Position numbers and translations under genes: made by a program. DNA of 64,000 bases, taken from the NCBI GenBank assembly GCA_964035795.1, contig OZ038320.1:12498118-12562117 (forward strand). The letters run 5' to 3'. The DNA comes from Pterobdella sp. o SKG-2022 (taxonomy: Eukaryota; Annelida; Clitellata; Hirudinida; Piscicolidae). A model generated the notes under the pieces. It was not told where the DNA came from and ran no database searches. It saw only the letters and a program-made list of their open reading frames with translations. Below, piece after piece: positions 14,000 to 28,100 of this stretch. How positions within the stretch are numbered: the stretch's first letter is position 1; every line of letters begins with the position of its first letter.

Positions 14000-14507
14000 A
14001 AATGGAATAAAATTTTTCTAAATAAATTTACTTAGCTAGTTAAGAAATGCAAAGTTTCATAAGATAAAATAAGCCTATTTAAATTATATTTCAAAAACAG
14101 TTATAATTACTTTTGAGAATCGTAAAATGACGCCCACAAAACATTGTTAAATATAAGATTTGATGAGTTTCTAAAAAATGTGAAATTTTCAAGTTTCAAC
14201 TATAAAATAAACAGTTGATTAAAAATGTAAAAATGGAAATTATTTTGAATCAATTAGGCAAACATATAGAAACTTTTGTATTTAATTGGGTATATAAAAA
14301 TGAAAAAAGCAAAAAAAACACACTATACTGTTTAATTTAGTCTGCTTTTAATTTTATTCTTTGAAAGTTGGTTGTTTTCAGATAATATATGGCAGTTTAA
14401 TTAATTTGTTTAGCGAAATTTTATAAATTCAAATATTTAACAAATGAATTTTATTCAAATGCTTTAGTTAATTTTATTAAAAATTATTTGGTTTTTCATT
14501 AAAGTGG

Positions 14508-14790
14508 AAAAATATTGGATATAACTGATCTTTTTCATCATCTTAATGATAAATATAAAAATGGTCATAAAAATGCTTCATGTGAAGAAGGTTTAAAAAT
14601 CATAATGGATATACTATCTCTCTTAGGTCATGCTGATGGATGATTCTCAAAAAAACATGACACTGGATATGAAAATGAATACATTCTTTTAATGAAGTTT
14701 CATAACAACAAAAAATATATAATGATGAGATTTTATTTTTTCCTTGATGTTAGCGCAAGTATTAAAATAGTGGTTTTTTCAAATTTTGTT
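14508..14790 (+). pseudogene. Possible degraded coding relic
   Basis: After an acceptor-like TTTTCATTAAAG, one frame stays open for about 45 codons and is chemically varied (reading NDKYKNG, CEEGLKIIMDILSLLGH). It meets a single TGA, then continues for about 45 more codons in the same frame. The variety of residues is unlike the monotonous Phe/Lys/Asn translations nearby. However, open runs of this length occur by chance many times in this window, and I cannot name a family. Confidence 0.15.
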
Positions 14791-15329
14791 TGAAAGCTCA
14801 CTTTTTTTTTATTTTTTATTATCTTTGTTTCAATTTTTTTATTTTACATATTCAATATATCAAGCCCTTAACCAATTGATAGAACTACTATGTTTTTATG
14901 TTCAAATTAGAAAAGCTTCTCATATAATTTCATCTTTTTGAGAAGCTATTCATGTTTCCTACACATTTGAAAAAAAAATTTATATATAATTCAATCATCT
15001 TGTATGAAAATTCAATTTTAAGTTTTGAATTTGAAAATTTACCGAAAAAATAGCCACAAAAAAACTTTTTTCAATGACAAAACAAAAAATATTTTTTTAT
15101 AAAGCCTTTTATTTTATTTTTCATAAATTTATTGAAAAATGTGGAATTTTCATGTTTATATTCCATTCATAGAAAATATTCAAAAAAAAAAACCAACGAA
15201 ACTCAAATTATATCATTAGTAACTTCAAGCCTGTTAAAATTTATATAACTCGCAACTTACAAAAAACTGCTCAAAAGTTTTTAATGAATTAATAATATAG
15301 GAGTCTATGATGTAAGAAATTTTTAAGAG

Positions 15330-16110
15330 TTTGTGGACATTTTGAAAAAAGTTGATGAATTAAAGTTAGACGAGGTAAAGTTTCACAGACGTGAGGCTTG
15401 TTGAAAAAAATGCGACTCAAAAGAAATTTAGCACTGCAGTCAATTAGTCAAAAAAACATTTGAGTTGGTAATTTTGGACAATTAGTAGTCACTGTAAAAA
15501 CCAAACCAGTCATGAGAAGAGCTGAAGTAGACAGTTTGAAGCACCGTTTTAAACGCTTGGTTTTGAGCAAATGAAAGTTTTCACAAAAAAATACTTTGGT
15601 AGCCTCGAAAAGGAAAAATTACAGTAGTAGAATCTGTAAATAATCAGAAAAATAGTGGAAAATTGAAAGTTTATTAAAAGAAATTTGTGTACTTGTTTTA
15701 TGGCTTGGATGTGAAAATTGGGATTGGGTTTTTTGAAAGATGTTGTAAAACTGAGATTTGAATCTAGAGTCACATTTCAGATTTTGAGTTGAGGGAAGGG
15801 TCAAAAGTTACAAAAAAAAAGTTAATATTTATATAAACGAGAGGGTTGCCATCTTTATCATCTAACTCTTAATAAGGTTTATTTTCAATTGGCCATGAAA
15901 AACTTAAAGCTTAGAACGAAGAGACAATTATTAATTTTCTGAAAAGTGGAATTACGATGTAGGTGTAAAACTTCAGTGAAAAAAGTAATTTTACTAGCAA
16001 ATCAGTAGGAAAACAAGTCATATTGTTTTTAATGTTACAGACGGGTGATTTATTGAGAGAAAAAAGGATTGGCCCCAAAAAGGAGTTTTGTGACACACAT
16101 GAGTTAGTGT
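15330..16110 (+). pseudogene. Possible degraded coding relic with frameshifts
   Basis: Several consecutive coding-like stretches appear on the plus strand, in different frames and broken by stops: VDELKLDEVKFHRR, then VMRRAEVDSLKHRFKRL, then IESLLKEICVLVLWLG. Base composition is slightly less AT-rich than the flanks. Such a pattern would fit an old, frameshifted gene or transposon body, possibly the same relic as the pieces at 14.5 kb and 17.6 kb. No family motif was recognised, and chance is a serious alternative. Confidence 0.12.
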
Positions 16111-16214
16111 TGATTATATTTGAAATAGATTTGACATTAATATGTTATAGGTTACTTCAATATGAATTTTAAGTATATTTAGTATAAAAATTTTGATTTA
16201 AATTTTGAAGTTTC

Positions 16215-16335
16215 ACGAACACGGAAGAGTTTTTATTAAAATATGAAGCTTTTCGTTAACAACGTAACATTTTTCAATAAAGCTACTTTGAGAACGAAAA
16301 GCTTCGTATTTTATTAACAACTATTTAGTGTTCGT
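16215..16335. repeat. 121-bp inverted repeat with 43-bp arms
   Basis: Arms 16215-16257 and 16293-16335 are reverse complements at 37 of 43 positions, with outer octamers ACGAACAC/GTGTTCGT and inner blocks containing GAAGCTTTTCGTT. The 35-bp spacer shows nothing. It is the same kind of structure as the palindrome at 13910, 2.3 kb away, and both carry a GAAGCTTT core, which hints at a common origin. Possible identities are a small non-autonomous DNA element or a hairpin RNA. No clean target-site duplication was seen. Confidence 0.65.
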
Positions 16336-17642
16336 AAAAACCCCTATTTTTTTGTGGCTCGAAAAAATAATAAATTTCAAAGTGCTCACAAATTATAAAA
16401 GGATTCTTACAAGAAAATTTGATGAATTTCAGTAACCATGTGAAAAAATTTCATCATGAAGGATAATGATGATACAAAACTTTTCCCAACTTTTATATTT
16501 TTCAAAATCTATTTTTTTGTTTTAAATTATTCTCAACTACAAAAAAACTTTCGAATTGAAACTTTATAAAAAGTTTGGCCACCTCTACTTTGCAGACCTT
16601 ATTTGAGTTTTAAACAAAGCAATGCTCTGGTTGAAAAGATTGTACATTGTTGTTTTCATAAATTATTTTTAACTTCAGCCTTGTGATAATGATTTATTTG
16701 AATGTATGTTTCAGTATGTTTTTTTTTTAAAAAATCTAAGGGATGTTACGAAAAACCTAGTTAAATAAAAACAGACTGATATTGTAGAAGCTCCAAAAAA
16801 TACTTCTTCAGAAAAAATAATATGGCTACTCTTAGAAAGTACTAGAAGCCAGAAACGGTGTTTTCAGATTTTAACCCTGAAAGGGTACTAGTCCTACCAG
16901 CTAGCAAGCTACAGTGCTCAGTTGGTTCTTTTTAGAGTCATACCCAAGACGGTCACTATCATCATTATCATTATCAGATCAATTGATTAGGTCATATAAA
17001 ATAAAAAATCAAAAATTAAATGTCAAAATTATGATGAAATTTTTTAGAAGTCCAAAACATATAATTCTTTTCAAGTGAAAGTAAGTGTGAAAGCTTTTAG
17101 ATATTTCTTCCAATAATACTTTTTTTATGAGAAACATGTTTTTGAAAATTTATGAAATATAATCGTTTTTTTATTTTTATTCTATTGTATCAACTTTTTC
17201 CGAAAGTAAAGCTAACACTGTATACTAGGATATTGAAAATTCTAGACTTTTTTCTAGCGTGTGTAAAATAAATAAACATATATAATAAAGTTGAATAAAA
17301 ACAACAAACGATTCTTCAAAGATGTACAAATAGAAAAAAGCAGCTTAATTAAAATAAAATTTGTGAATTCATCAAAATAAATATTTATAAAATTAATTAT
17401 TTGAGACTTTGATAAAAAAGCTTTTATTTGTCTCAGCAATTGTTGGCAGAAACAAATTGATCTTTCATTTCTTGAAATATTATTTGAAGAATCTTAATTA
17501 CCACTATTTAGTTTTAGTTCCACAAATGCAGTTTTTTTTTCATATTTCAATCATTATTCCAAAATTTTAAATTTAATTGTCGATATCAAACATTACAATA
17601 ATAACGCTCATACAATGTTTTAGATTTTTCAAGATTTAAAAA

Positions 17643-18560
17643 ATGGAAGTATCGAGTGAAGTTTTCAAGACCACTGAAAGCGCCTTTAACTTGCATTATA
17701 TCTCACTAGCGATGATGCTGAGAGAAAGACCTTCAATAGCATTGACTCCAGATCTGTAGACGTGTTAAAAATTGCTAAACGATTATGCTAAGAAACCATG
17801 TTTTAATACTGCTTCAAGGTTGGGAAAAGCTAAAAGATGTCATTATTTGTCCTATCTCAAAAATAATATTTTATAATTCAGGTAGTTTGTCTTATAATTT
17901 TCTCAGCCCGTAGACCTATCAACACTAAAAAGACCAACAAGCTGATACTAAAACGAGGTCATGGATAAGATCAAAAATTTCATGTTTTTTGTAAAAACCC
18001 GCTAGTGTAGGAAATATTAGTATGATACAGCATATCATTCAAAACATTAAATTCACAAACTGAACAGTCAAATAAAAAGTGTGTTCGAAGACCAAATCAA
18101 AGTTTGTGCTGAGATTCAAATGCAATATTTCAAAGTTTGTTGTCAACTCATGAACAAAACATTGAAATTTTTAGTCAAAAGAAAATGCAGGCAAAAGCTT
18201 TGATCAATCAGATGCATATATAACGCATGTCAGGTTAAGATGAGAGACAAGCATTTAATTTTTGGTAAGCTTTACTGTTTATACATCATTCATCTGAAAA
18301 CTTCTTTTGATGAGTCTCTTGTGAAGTAATTTGATGAAGCATGCAAAAGCTTCAATTTGATGAATTGTGTGTATATTGTTCAGTAAATATACATGGGATA
18401 AGATCTATCAACATCTAAAAACTTCGGATGTTTTTGAAAATCCATGCGGATTCTTGCTAATGCATTTACTGTTGAATGCAAAAGACTCTAAGCCAACAGA
18501 TGTTTTCAAACCGAAGTATTTTGATGTTTTGCTCAAAACCATCTTTTCTTGAAGCTTCGA
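17643..18560 (+). pseudogene. Possible frameshifted coding relic, less AT-rich than flanks
   Basis: From an ATG at 17643 one frame reads a plausible protein start (SSEVFKTTESAFNLHYISL, then LRERPSIALTPDL) and stops after 38 codons. Neighbouring frames then carry on with AKRLC, DYAKKPCFNTASRLGKAKR and VFEDQIKVCAEIQMQYFKV. A final 61-codon frame begins around 18367 and reads DVFENPCGFLLMHLLLNAK. There are no intron-like breaks, so if real it would be an intronless or retro-copied gene broken by several frameshifts. The ~900 bp have visibly higher GC than the flanks. The family was not recognised. Confidence 0.25.
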
Positions 18561-18958
18561 CAACACCAGAATATTAGAAAATATTCTGTGAAATTTTTTT
18601 TCTCTTCAATTATATAATTTATTGTGGTACCTTGTGTTGTTTTGAACGCTTATTTTTTGGTTAACTAATTAATTTTTCGTTAGTCTAGCTTTTTCAAAAT
18701 AATTTTATAGATTGAAAAATAAATTTATAACTTTTAAAAATAGTAAAATGAAATTTTTTCTAGAAAGAAAATTTTTCATTTTTGTCAAACTAAAATTTTT
18801 CTTGACTTTTTTTTAATTTGTTCAATTTTCAAAAACTTTCATCATTAGAATTTTCTCATCAAATTTCAATTAGAAACTACATGGGTTTTAAAATTTAATT
18901 TAGTTTTTATTTTGTTTAATGTTCCATATCATAAGAACGTTTTAACCTTTTATTTCAG

Positions 18959-19080
18959 CAGAAGAAAAAGATATAAATGGAACAAAAAAATGCTCAAAAC
19001 CTACAAAACAAGTCAATAGAAGAGCTACTGCAAAGACTAAAAAAACTTATGCCTGTAACAAAAGGCTTAGAAAATAAAAA
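18959..19080 (+). CDS. Possible orphan terminal exon with a basic tail
   Basis: A good 3' splice site (CCTTTTATTTCAG, AG at 18958) precedes an open frame that starts E-E-K-D-I-N-G and ends ACNKRLRK then TAA. It is about 38 codons, strongly Lys/Arg/Thr-rich. It could be the last exon of the relic just upstream or of an unseen gene. An overlapping frame starts with ATG at about 18977 and is also open (about 49 codons, Lys-rich), so AT/A-rich composition alone may explain both. Confidence 0.15.
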
Positions 19081-19139
19081 GCCCAAACTAAAAACTAAAT
19101 TAAACATAAAGTCAAGATTAAGTTGAAGTTTTATTGAGC

Positions 19140-22100
19140 TTAAAATTAAGTTTATATATCACTAGAATTAACATCTTCGATTGCAGCGTTTAACGATGCT
19201 ATTTAAAAACGTTATATAAGCATTTAAAAGTTTCAAACTATTTAATGTTCTGAAATTTAAAAAATATTTGAAATTTTCTATTATACTTTATTTTTTAATA
19301 AAAAAATTTTTGAAAAATTTTGAACAGTTTTTTTAGTTTTTAATGTTACGAGAGTTAAAATCAAATCACAAATTTAAAGCTACAATTGTAAGTGTAATAA
19401 AAGTGATTAGAAACCAAGCAAGCATTTCTGGTACTGTGTATTCATTTCATTTTTAATACTTGTTTTGATTCCATAAGAAGTAAAAAAAAGATTCATCTTT
19501 GAATTTTACTTTTTAAAATTCGAAAGCCTTTAAATATAAATGACCCTTCTAACTACTCAAACTTTTAATTGGAAACATTAACGTATTGAATCATTTCAGA
19601 ACAAATAGAATTACTTTTTTTTCTTTCGAGTCAATACCTGAAAAAATTAAATTTATTCGTTTTAAAAAATTTTTTTACTTCGTTTTTTTTTGTGAAACTG
19701 CTAGCTGAAACTATTACTAGAAATCTGGCGTTATTTTAAATGTTCGAGCTTTTCAAACATAGCTTTTTTTCCAATTTTTTAAAACTTCATTTGCTTCTGT
19801 GAGATGTAAAACTATTGAAAACTATTATTTATCAACCAAAAGCATTTGAATTATTTCAAAAATTCCAAGTGCATTTAAACATGTTTCTTTCGAGCATTTA
19901 TTTCAATTTAATGAATGTCACAACCAATGGTTTGTTCAATCCATAATTGTTTTCTTAAGAAAAGTTTCCAATGATCCCAGATATTTTAATTTCAAAGTTG
20001 AAAAGTGATGAATTTGTTTCTGTCATGGAATGTATCCAATTTCTTGTGGAAGTTCTATCAATTTTTTTGTTTTTTATGATTCTTGATCTGAATAGCAAAT
20101 TAATACGAATAATTAAGTTTTATCATATTCATGAAAATGATACGTTGGTGCGTTGAATGAATGAGCTTGAAGAAATTTGGACAAGATTCAATTTTTATTA
20201 AGAAAGGTATAATTTCCGATGAGCATAACTATGATGAATATGTAATGAACCAAAATTACATTTTTTGTATTTGATAAATTCGTTTAAGTTTTTTGATATA
20301 GTGAGTTTTTGTACTGAATTTGAAGGCTTCAATTAAATAGTTTGAAGTAAAAAAAATGTCAAGTTAAATATATTTGGTACGTAGCATGTTTGAACTCAGT
20401 TTGGATTTGCAATAAGTTTTATTAAAATATTTAAAAAGTTTCGCGTTTCATTTCAATTCAACTTTGAGCACCAATAAGTCTTGATCGATAAAACAAATTT
20501 CCACTTTATAGTGTTTACTTCATAATAAAATTTAAATGAAACATACTTTAGAAACATTTTAATTGGCTAAATTTCTAGCATTGATCGATAGAAGATTTGA
20601 AGTTTTTATCGTTTTCTTGATACGCATTTGTATGAAAATTTTTAAAAAATATTTAAAGTCAACTAATTGTTCAAAATAATTAAGTAATCTGATGTGAAAG
20701 TTCAGCCTCCAGAACGACTCTAACCAATACCAAAGTTAAAAGGGTAAACTTTCCACGCAAACGTTTCAATTAGATATTTTTCAAAAATTATAATTCAAAT
20801 GATGAAAAATTATTACTCATCGCTTCTTTTCGAAGTTTTTGATATTCATGTTACGTATAACAGAACATGCTCACATTGATTGATTGGTTGACGGATTGAA
20901 AGCGGTCGATATTCAATCAAATTAGTTTAATTACTGAAAATTTTTAATTTATATATAAAATTCTTATATAAACTCATGTTGCTGCGATATTCAAATGTCT
21001 AAAAATTGGGATCTTTCTACATTATAAAAACACAAAAAACATAGCGCATATATGAAGTTCACTGAAAATTATTTCATCAATTACTTTACCAAAGTCGAAA
21101 CAACCTACCTCCATAAAAATCAAAGTAACTCAATGCCAATCTTATGCTCCACGGCCTTCCACTGGGACTCAAGTTGGCCAGTCACATATTAACCACAGTA
21201 ATTCCCATAATATTTTCAGTAAACTTTATGGCTTTACTCTTTCTTTCTATGTTTCAATTCAAAAATTAATTTTTTTTCATATTTACTCATTATTTTAATA
21301 ATTCAGTGTTGCTTTACTTGAAAAATAATTTTGTTCAATGTGATTACTTGTATGAGTGACAAGGAAATGACAACTATTTTCAACGAAGAGCCAAAAATTA
21401 TTTTTTCTGTTTTCTTCAAAGAATTATCAATTTAAAGCTTTTTTCCAGTTATTTTCGGCATTTATACTTTTATGCTTCTTACTTGTACTTATTTAAAAAT
21501 TTATTTAAATTTTTCAATTTATTTTATCTCACCTTACATAGAATTTTTGAAAACACGTGTTTTGATTGAAACCAACATAACTTATATACTTAGAAATATT
21601 TACACTCAACCATCAAAACTTTCATCAATTCTTTTTTTATCTTCAAACTTTCGAGTACGAACAATTAAAAGCTTTTACCTTACAAAATGGTAACGACCTT
21701 CGAAAATTTATTGTCTGTTATTTGCTCAGACTAAGATCCGTCAGAGGCAAAGATATTCCAAGCTGTATTTTTTAGTCATTCTTTTTATTGACCATTTCAT
21801 TAAGAGGTCAGGGGCTCTAACTTATTATTTTGTTTCTAGACTGTCGTTGACTATTTTTGCGTTTCAATATTCTTTCTCATTTTATCAGTTATTGTTAACT
21901 AACTTATTTTTTGAAATTTCAGTTGAGCTAATTTTTTCAAAAATTTTTTCGTGAAATCAAGCAAAAGTTATTAAATAGAAATTTCAGTGAACTATCTTAA
22001 TATTTACTGTTTTCAGTCAATGACCAAAACCTATATTAAGAGTTTGTTGATGCAGCAATTTCTAGGCATTTCATTTACCTTGTTGAAACGTTAGAAATGA

Positions 22101-25100
22101 GGGATTAACTTGTAAAAATGCTCTTTTTTTATTCTAGTAAGTTGTAAAATAAATGATGGAATTGATTTCATTTAACCTGTTTCTTTTTTTGGTTAAAAAA
22201 AAAGAATGTGTATGCAATATTTTTTCGTTTTCTAGCATAATCAGCTTTTTGGAAGTTGACAGAATGATAACAGAGTTTGTATCATTTGTGATGGAATACT
22301 TTTTGGAGACCGGGATTTTTTAGCTGTAAATATCCTACTCTTATGGATAATATATTCGATCCATTTATCAGTCCGAAACAATTTCAAAAATTGTTCAGAG
22401 TCTTCCAAAACTGATGACATACAATCAGATTTTTATTTATAAATACAGTTTCGCAATATTTATTCATATTAAGAACAATTTTTTAATATTTCCATATTTT
22501 CGAGTTTGGGTGAATTTTTCTATTGTGCATAGATCATTACTTTAGAAACAATTGGTTTAAAAAGTTGATTGATAACATGGGTCAATTCATCTCCATTACG
22601 TTTTGCAGTTACATTCAGTCAAATTTTTTTACTACAAAGAAAAAATGTTTTCACTATCGTTTCTACTTAAAGACGTTCAAATAACATTTGATACAGGGTA
22701 ACTCGAGTTTAGATGCAGCTGGACCCAACAGACATCCAGAAAGCAGATTACTTTTTCTTATATTAGATACTATGAGATAATTAAATTTCTTGCTAAAATT
22801 TTTTCTTCGAGTTTCATCAAAAGGTGTATAGAATAAACTCAGATTTTATTCGAGTCGGTTATCTTCATTTCAATAAATTCAGTAAAAATATATATCAAAA
22901 AAAAATATATTGAAATATGTCAATATATTTTTTATTTAAATTTTAAATTTCTATGAAATAATTTTTCTATAATAGAAATCAACGTAAGTCAAAAATAATC
23001 CAATATTTGTATGTTTCCCTGTTTGCTAACCACATAGTCACAATAAGCAATAAGAGACGAAGAGAATTCGTTTCATCGATTGGAATTAATCACGTATTAA
23101 AGGAGTTTTTTTAATTGATCAAATATAATAATAAATATCTTTTTGGGAACAATTCTATTTCTATCACAGTTCAATTTGCAAAACTTTTTATTTACTTTTA
23201 TCTTCTGACGTTTATCTGAACATTAATTTCACATTTATTTATAATTTTATTGTTTTTAACGCTTTAAAAAAATCAATTCTAAAATTGTTTTTTCATTTTT
23301 TTAGCAATTTAAAGAAAGAGTATGGGCCAAAAAAATGTTTTTTATGTCATTTTCAAAAAAGTTAGGAGTTGGAGTAGGCGTTAATCAAGATTTAATCTTT
23401 TTGAAAAACTCAGGAAAGCTTAATTGAAACAAAGTATAAAATATATTTAACTAAAATAAAAATGAAAGATTTAAAAAATCAAATTTTTTAACATGCTTGA
23501 AACCACATTATGAATGCCTTCCATAATTAACAAAATGGTATGGATGGGAGCTTATGTTCTTTTGTTAAATAATAGCAAATAAAATTCAAACATCCTAAAA
23601 AATAAAACAGAATTTGAAAAAAATTAGCATGAATTTTATTATATATATTTAAAAGTTTTTAGAAATAACTTTGAAATGTTTAAATGTTTTTCAAGTGCTA
23701 ATAGGCTCACTCACCCGAGGATTTGGTGGCAAATTTTCAATCTTTTTTTATAGTCTATTTATTTTTTAAGTTTTTTTGAGAAACATTTGAAAAATAAATT
23801 TTCCAAGAAAATATTTTGTGTCTTCTATGTTTCTTATCAAACCTTAAACCATAAAATACGTTCAAACAGGATTTAGTGATATCAAAATTTTGAAATCTCT
23901 CACCACCAGAAAAAACCATTTAATGCTGTTGGAGATAATTCACTTACAAACGTACCTCATGTATCATTAAAAAAATGTTATTTTTCACACAGGTCATAAA
24001 GCATGTTATTTTATAGGCAACTTATTGAATGGATAATGAGCAATGCTCCAACTCCATGAGTATCATTTTGGGAATCTTTTGATATATCACTTCTCAAGGT
24101 TAAGTGTTTTTGTTAAGCATATGCCTTGTTATTTTAAAATTTCTAACAATATAATACAAAGCTTTCAAAATAAACTTTTTTAAGAAATAGTTTTGCAAAA
24201 AGTGTTAATAAAAAAAAACTTGCACTAAAAAATGAACTTGAGAGCGAGTTTAACTGGAAGTCTTTCTTAATTTTGAAAACAGACCTTCTGAAACAATTAA
24301 CTATTTTTGGAAATTCTTATTATATAAGTATTAATTTTTTTCACTCATGTCAAGTTTTTTTTTTTGTTTCAAATAAACAGCAAAAATCTAAAACATTTTT
24401 TATGATGATTTGAATGTAAAAATATGAAGTTTTTGTTTAAATTCCACGTTTTCATCATAAGTTCCAAATAAAAGGAAGAGAATTATTAGATGAAAAAACA
24501 TCTTTGAGCATTTCAAAGCACTTCCTAATCAACTCACTCATCAAGTTGGACTTCATATTGAGTAGTATTTATCTGTCCAAATGGGATTTAGTATGAACAT
24601 TGCTTAACTTACTCGAAGTTATAAATCATTCCATATCTTATAATGCACAAATAAAACAAAAGCTTTTTTAGAGCAAAATACATCAGCGTGATGTTGATAC
24701 TACGAGTAAGATTGATGAGATGATTTGACGCTATTCTGTGTGTTTTAAGATGAGAATGTGCACTGGAAAAAAGGATTATAAATTGAAATCTTGAAATTCA
24801 GATAGGACATAACATTTTTCAGTCGAAAAATTTTATTCTAAAAATATTTAGCTCACTTTTTCGACAAAAATAAATCTATATTTATATAGAACATGCGAAA
24901 CTGGCATGAAAAATAACTAGAAGACAAATTGTAAAGAAGAATTAAATTATGAAACTCGTTCATAATACAAACACGACTTTTCGGGTTTTAGAAGTTTATG
25001 AATTGTTTCAATAGACACAAAAACGCTGAAGAAAAATGTAAAAGTTAACTTTCATATGCTTGACTGTTCTTCCTGGCATGTTAGCAAGCATGTGCGCAAA

Positions 25101-28100
25101 TGCATTCAAGCAAATGCAAATTTTCCAATGGCCCTAGATTATCCAAGTAGGTTGAAATTAAACATTCTTTTTCATTTCATAAATGACAAAAAAAATGTCT
25201 TAAAGCTCATTTATTGAAAGCATCAAAAGTTACATTTACAAAACATTAAAATAACTCTCGAAAGTAAAATCAATCATTGAAAATTCAAATGACTCCTATG
25301 CATAAATATAAACAGCAAATCCTACATACCAATGTAAGAATGGACGGAACATTGAAGAAGTGTGAAGGTTAGTATTGAAAGACAAAACATGTTTAGGTGA
25401 CTTTCCTTCTCACGATTAATTCGTGCTTCAAATGCTCATGTTAAAACACAAACGTATGTCACTTTCAAATTCTTTTGTAAAATAACTTTGTTAATTTTTG
25501 TTAATTTTTTTATTTAAAAAACATTCCAAAATGCTTTAAAATCTCAAATTGAAGTTAGAAATCATATTATTTTGGCTTGAGCCCTTGTTTTCATCCAACC
25601 AATATCAAACCCTTTAAAAATTTTCATAGTTTTACAACTAGTTTTTACAAAAATTATTTTATGATTTTACAGTTTTGATTATTATTTTCATATTGAATAG
25701 AACTATATTTTATTGAACAAAACATAAAAAGAAGATTATTCATTAAAAACCGAATGTTTTAGCCGACTATCAGCAGCCACCTTAAAATGTACTAGAATGA
25801 CGACATGAATGCTTTCAACAAATACATGCTATATATGATCTATATATATTTTTAATAGATATAAGTTCAAGAAGCTTTTGAAGCTGAAAGCATTTTTTTA
25901 ATCAAAGTTTTGAAATTTGATTGAAATAAGAGCACACTTAACGAAAACTAAAACTGACCAAATTTATGAAAGACTCAATTCAACTATTCCATTTTAAAAT
26001 GAGTATTTTAGATTAAATTGGGTGCATGAAGCATACAGAAAAATCTCAATAGCAGCTTCATGTGTAAGAAATCAAGGAAATGTTATGAATGGCCACAATT
26101 TTTATGTTTATTATGCTAGTGAGCAATAACAAGGGTTTGATGTTTGTTAAATGGTGCTTGAAAATTTGAATATTAAACCAAAAAATTTAAACAAAAATAC
26201 TCTTCATTACCCAAATTTGTGGTTTTTATTTGTTCAAGTTTTAAATTTATTGAAAAAACAATCGCTTTCTATAAAATATAATTTATTCATGAAAAAAAAA
26301 ATCTGGAAAAAACAAATTGCTGCTACTTTAGCATGGAATAAACCATTCTAGAAAAATGGAATCTTAATGGCAAAGATAGTTGGTAGCGTGGAGTAAAAAG
26401 AGCGTTTAAATTTGTTTTAGCATTTATTTTTCTCAAAAGAATAAATTACCAAATATAGGTAATCGATCTATCTAATTGCTGTAAACTAGTTTATAAGATT
26501 GATTATATGCTACTTATTATAACAGTAAACTTCTAATAAATAATTATAAATATTCATTTTATAGTGATTTCTAAATTGAAGAAGTTATAAAGATCAAAAA
26601 TAGCACGTTAGAAAAAGAAGAAAACGATTAAAAAATTGAGAAGCTACAATAAAACTGGCAAAAAACTTCAAATCGCCAAACTTTATAAATCACAAAAGAT
26701 TCAGCCAGCAAAACTTGAAACAGGAAATAGGAAAAAAAGAAGATAGATCAAAAAATTTGAAAATAAGAAAGCCCATTTTAAAATTTTCAATTTTTGGTAA
26801 TGTAAATTTATTCGCAGATGTATATTTGTGAGGAAATAGTGTAATGAACACATTGAATATGAAAGAAAATAATTGGTATAAATCAACGGGGGTCATAAAT
26901 TTACAATAAGATTTATTCAATTTAATGTTTTCAAATTGCAAAAAAATGTGCATCATGTAAATCAGAAAAAAATACTAAATATACGTTGACTCTCATATAA
27001 CGGGTGTTTAATATTTTTCTTTTAATTCAATATTAACTTTTAACTTTCGTGGTTAAAAAAATAAATTTTTAAATTTATTATTCTGAAAAATTTTCTTTGT
27101 AAGTTATTTTTAGTTTTTACAATCAATCATGAAATCTATGAGTTAGGGTGGAAAAGGATTCATGCATAAGAGTCGGTAACTCTAACATAAATATCAAGTT
27201 TTAAATGTTTTGCAAAAGAATCTTCTAATTCGAGAAAGAAAATACTAATGCAATAAATAGTGGGTATAACGATCCACAATAATGTGTGAAAACCCATGCT
27301 TGGGACCCACTAATACACACCATAGAAAAAAAAAAGGAATGAAATGGAGAGAGCAGCAGGAGTTTACTCTCCGAAATTTAATTTCAAATAACTTTAATTA
27401 ATATTAAATCTCCATTATCAATCAATTAACTATATTTTTTTAAAATACTACAATAGCTTTAGTTTATATTAAAATCTGTTATCTATGTTTCATTCTAATA
27501 TTAGTAAAACTGTTTTGATTTTAAAATATACTAATGAGTTATGTCAAAATTGAATTTTTTGAAAATTATAGTTGAATAAAATTTGTTTTACACGTTCTTT
27601 TACAAATCTTTTCATAAATCAAGTAGTATATTTCAATAATACTTAAATCAAAAAATAATATTTACAAGCTGAACAAGCAAATAAGCTAAAAGTAATGTTT
27701 TTGTCGTTATTAAGCCCACTTTACTAGACCCCAAAACCTGGTTGTGGTTTTTAACTCTTTTTTATATAAATGTGAAATATTTTAATTAAGTAATTTGATG
27801 TTTAAAAATATTTTTTTAAAAAATTTTTTAAATATTCCAGCACAACTACTTCAAAGTTGTGACATTATCTTATAAACGTTTGGAACAAAAATTTTGGTTT
27901 ATTGATAATATAACTCACAAAACAAAATTCACTTTGTGTTTTGTACTACATCAATGACATGTTGACAATTTAAAACTGAAAAAAATACTTTGGGTAATGG
28001 TAAAAGATGGAAAACCAGTTGAGAATGAAAGGGATAACTCAGTGTTTTCAAGGCTTTCAAGTATCAAAGAGAAAAAAAAATTACAAAACCTAAAAAAAAT

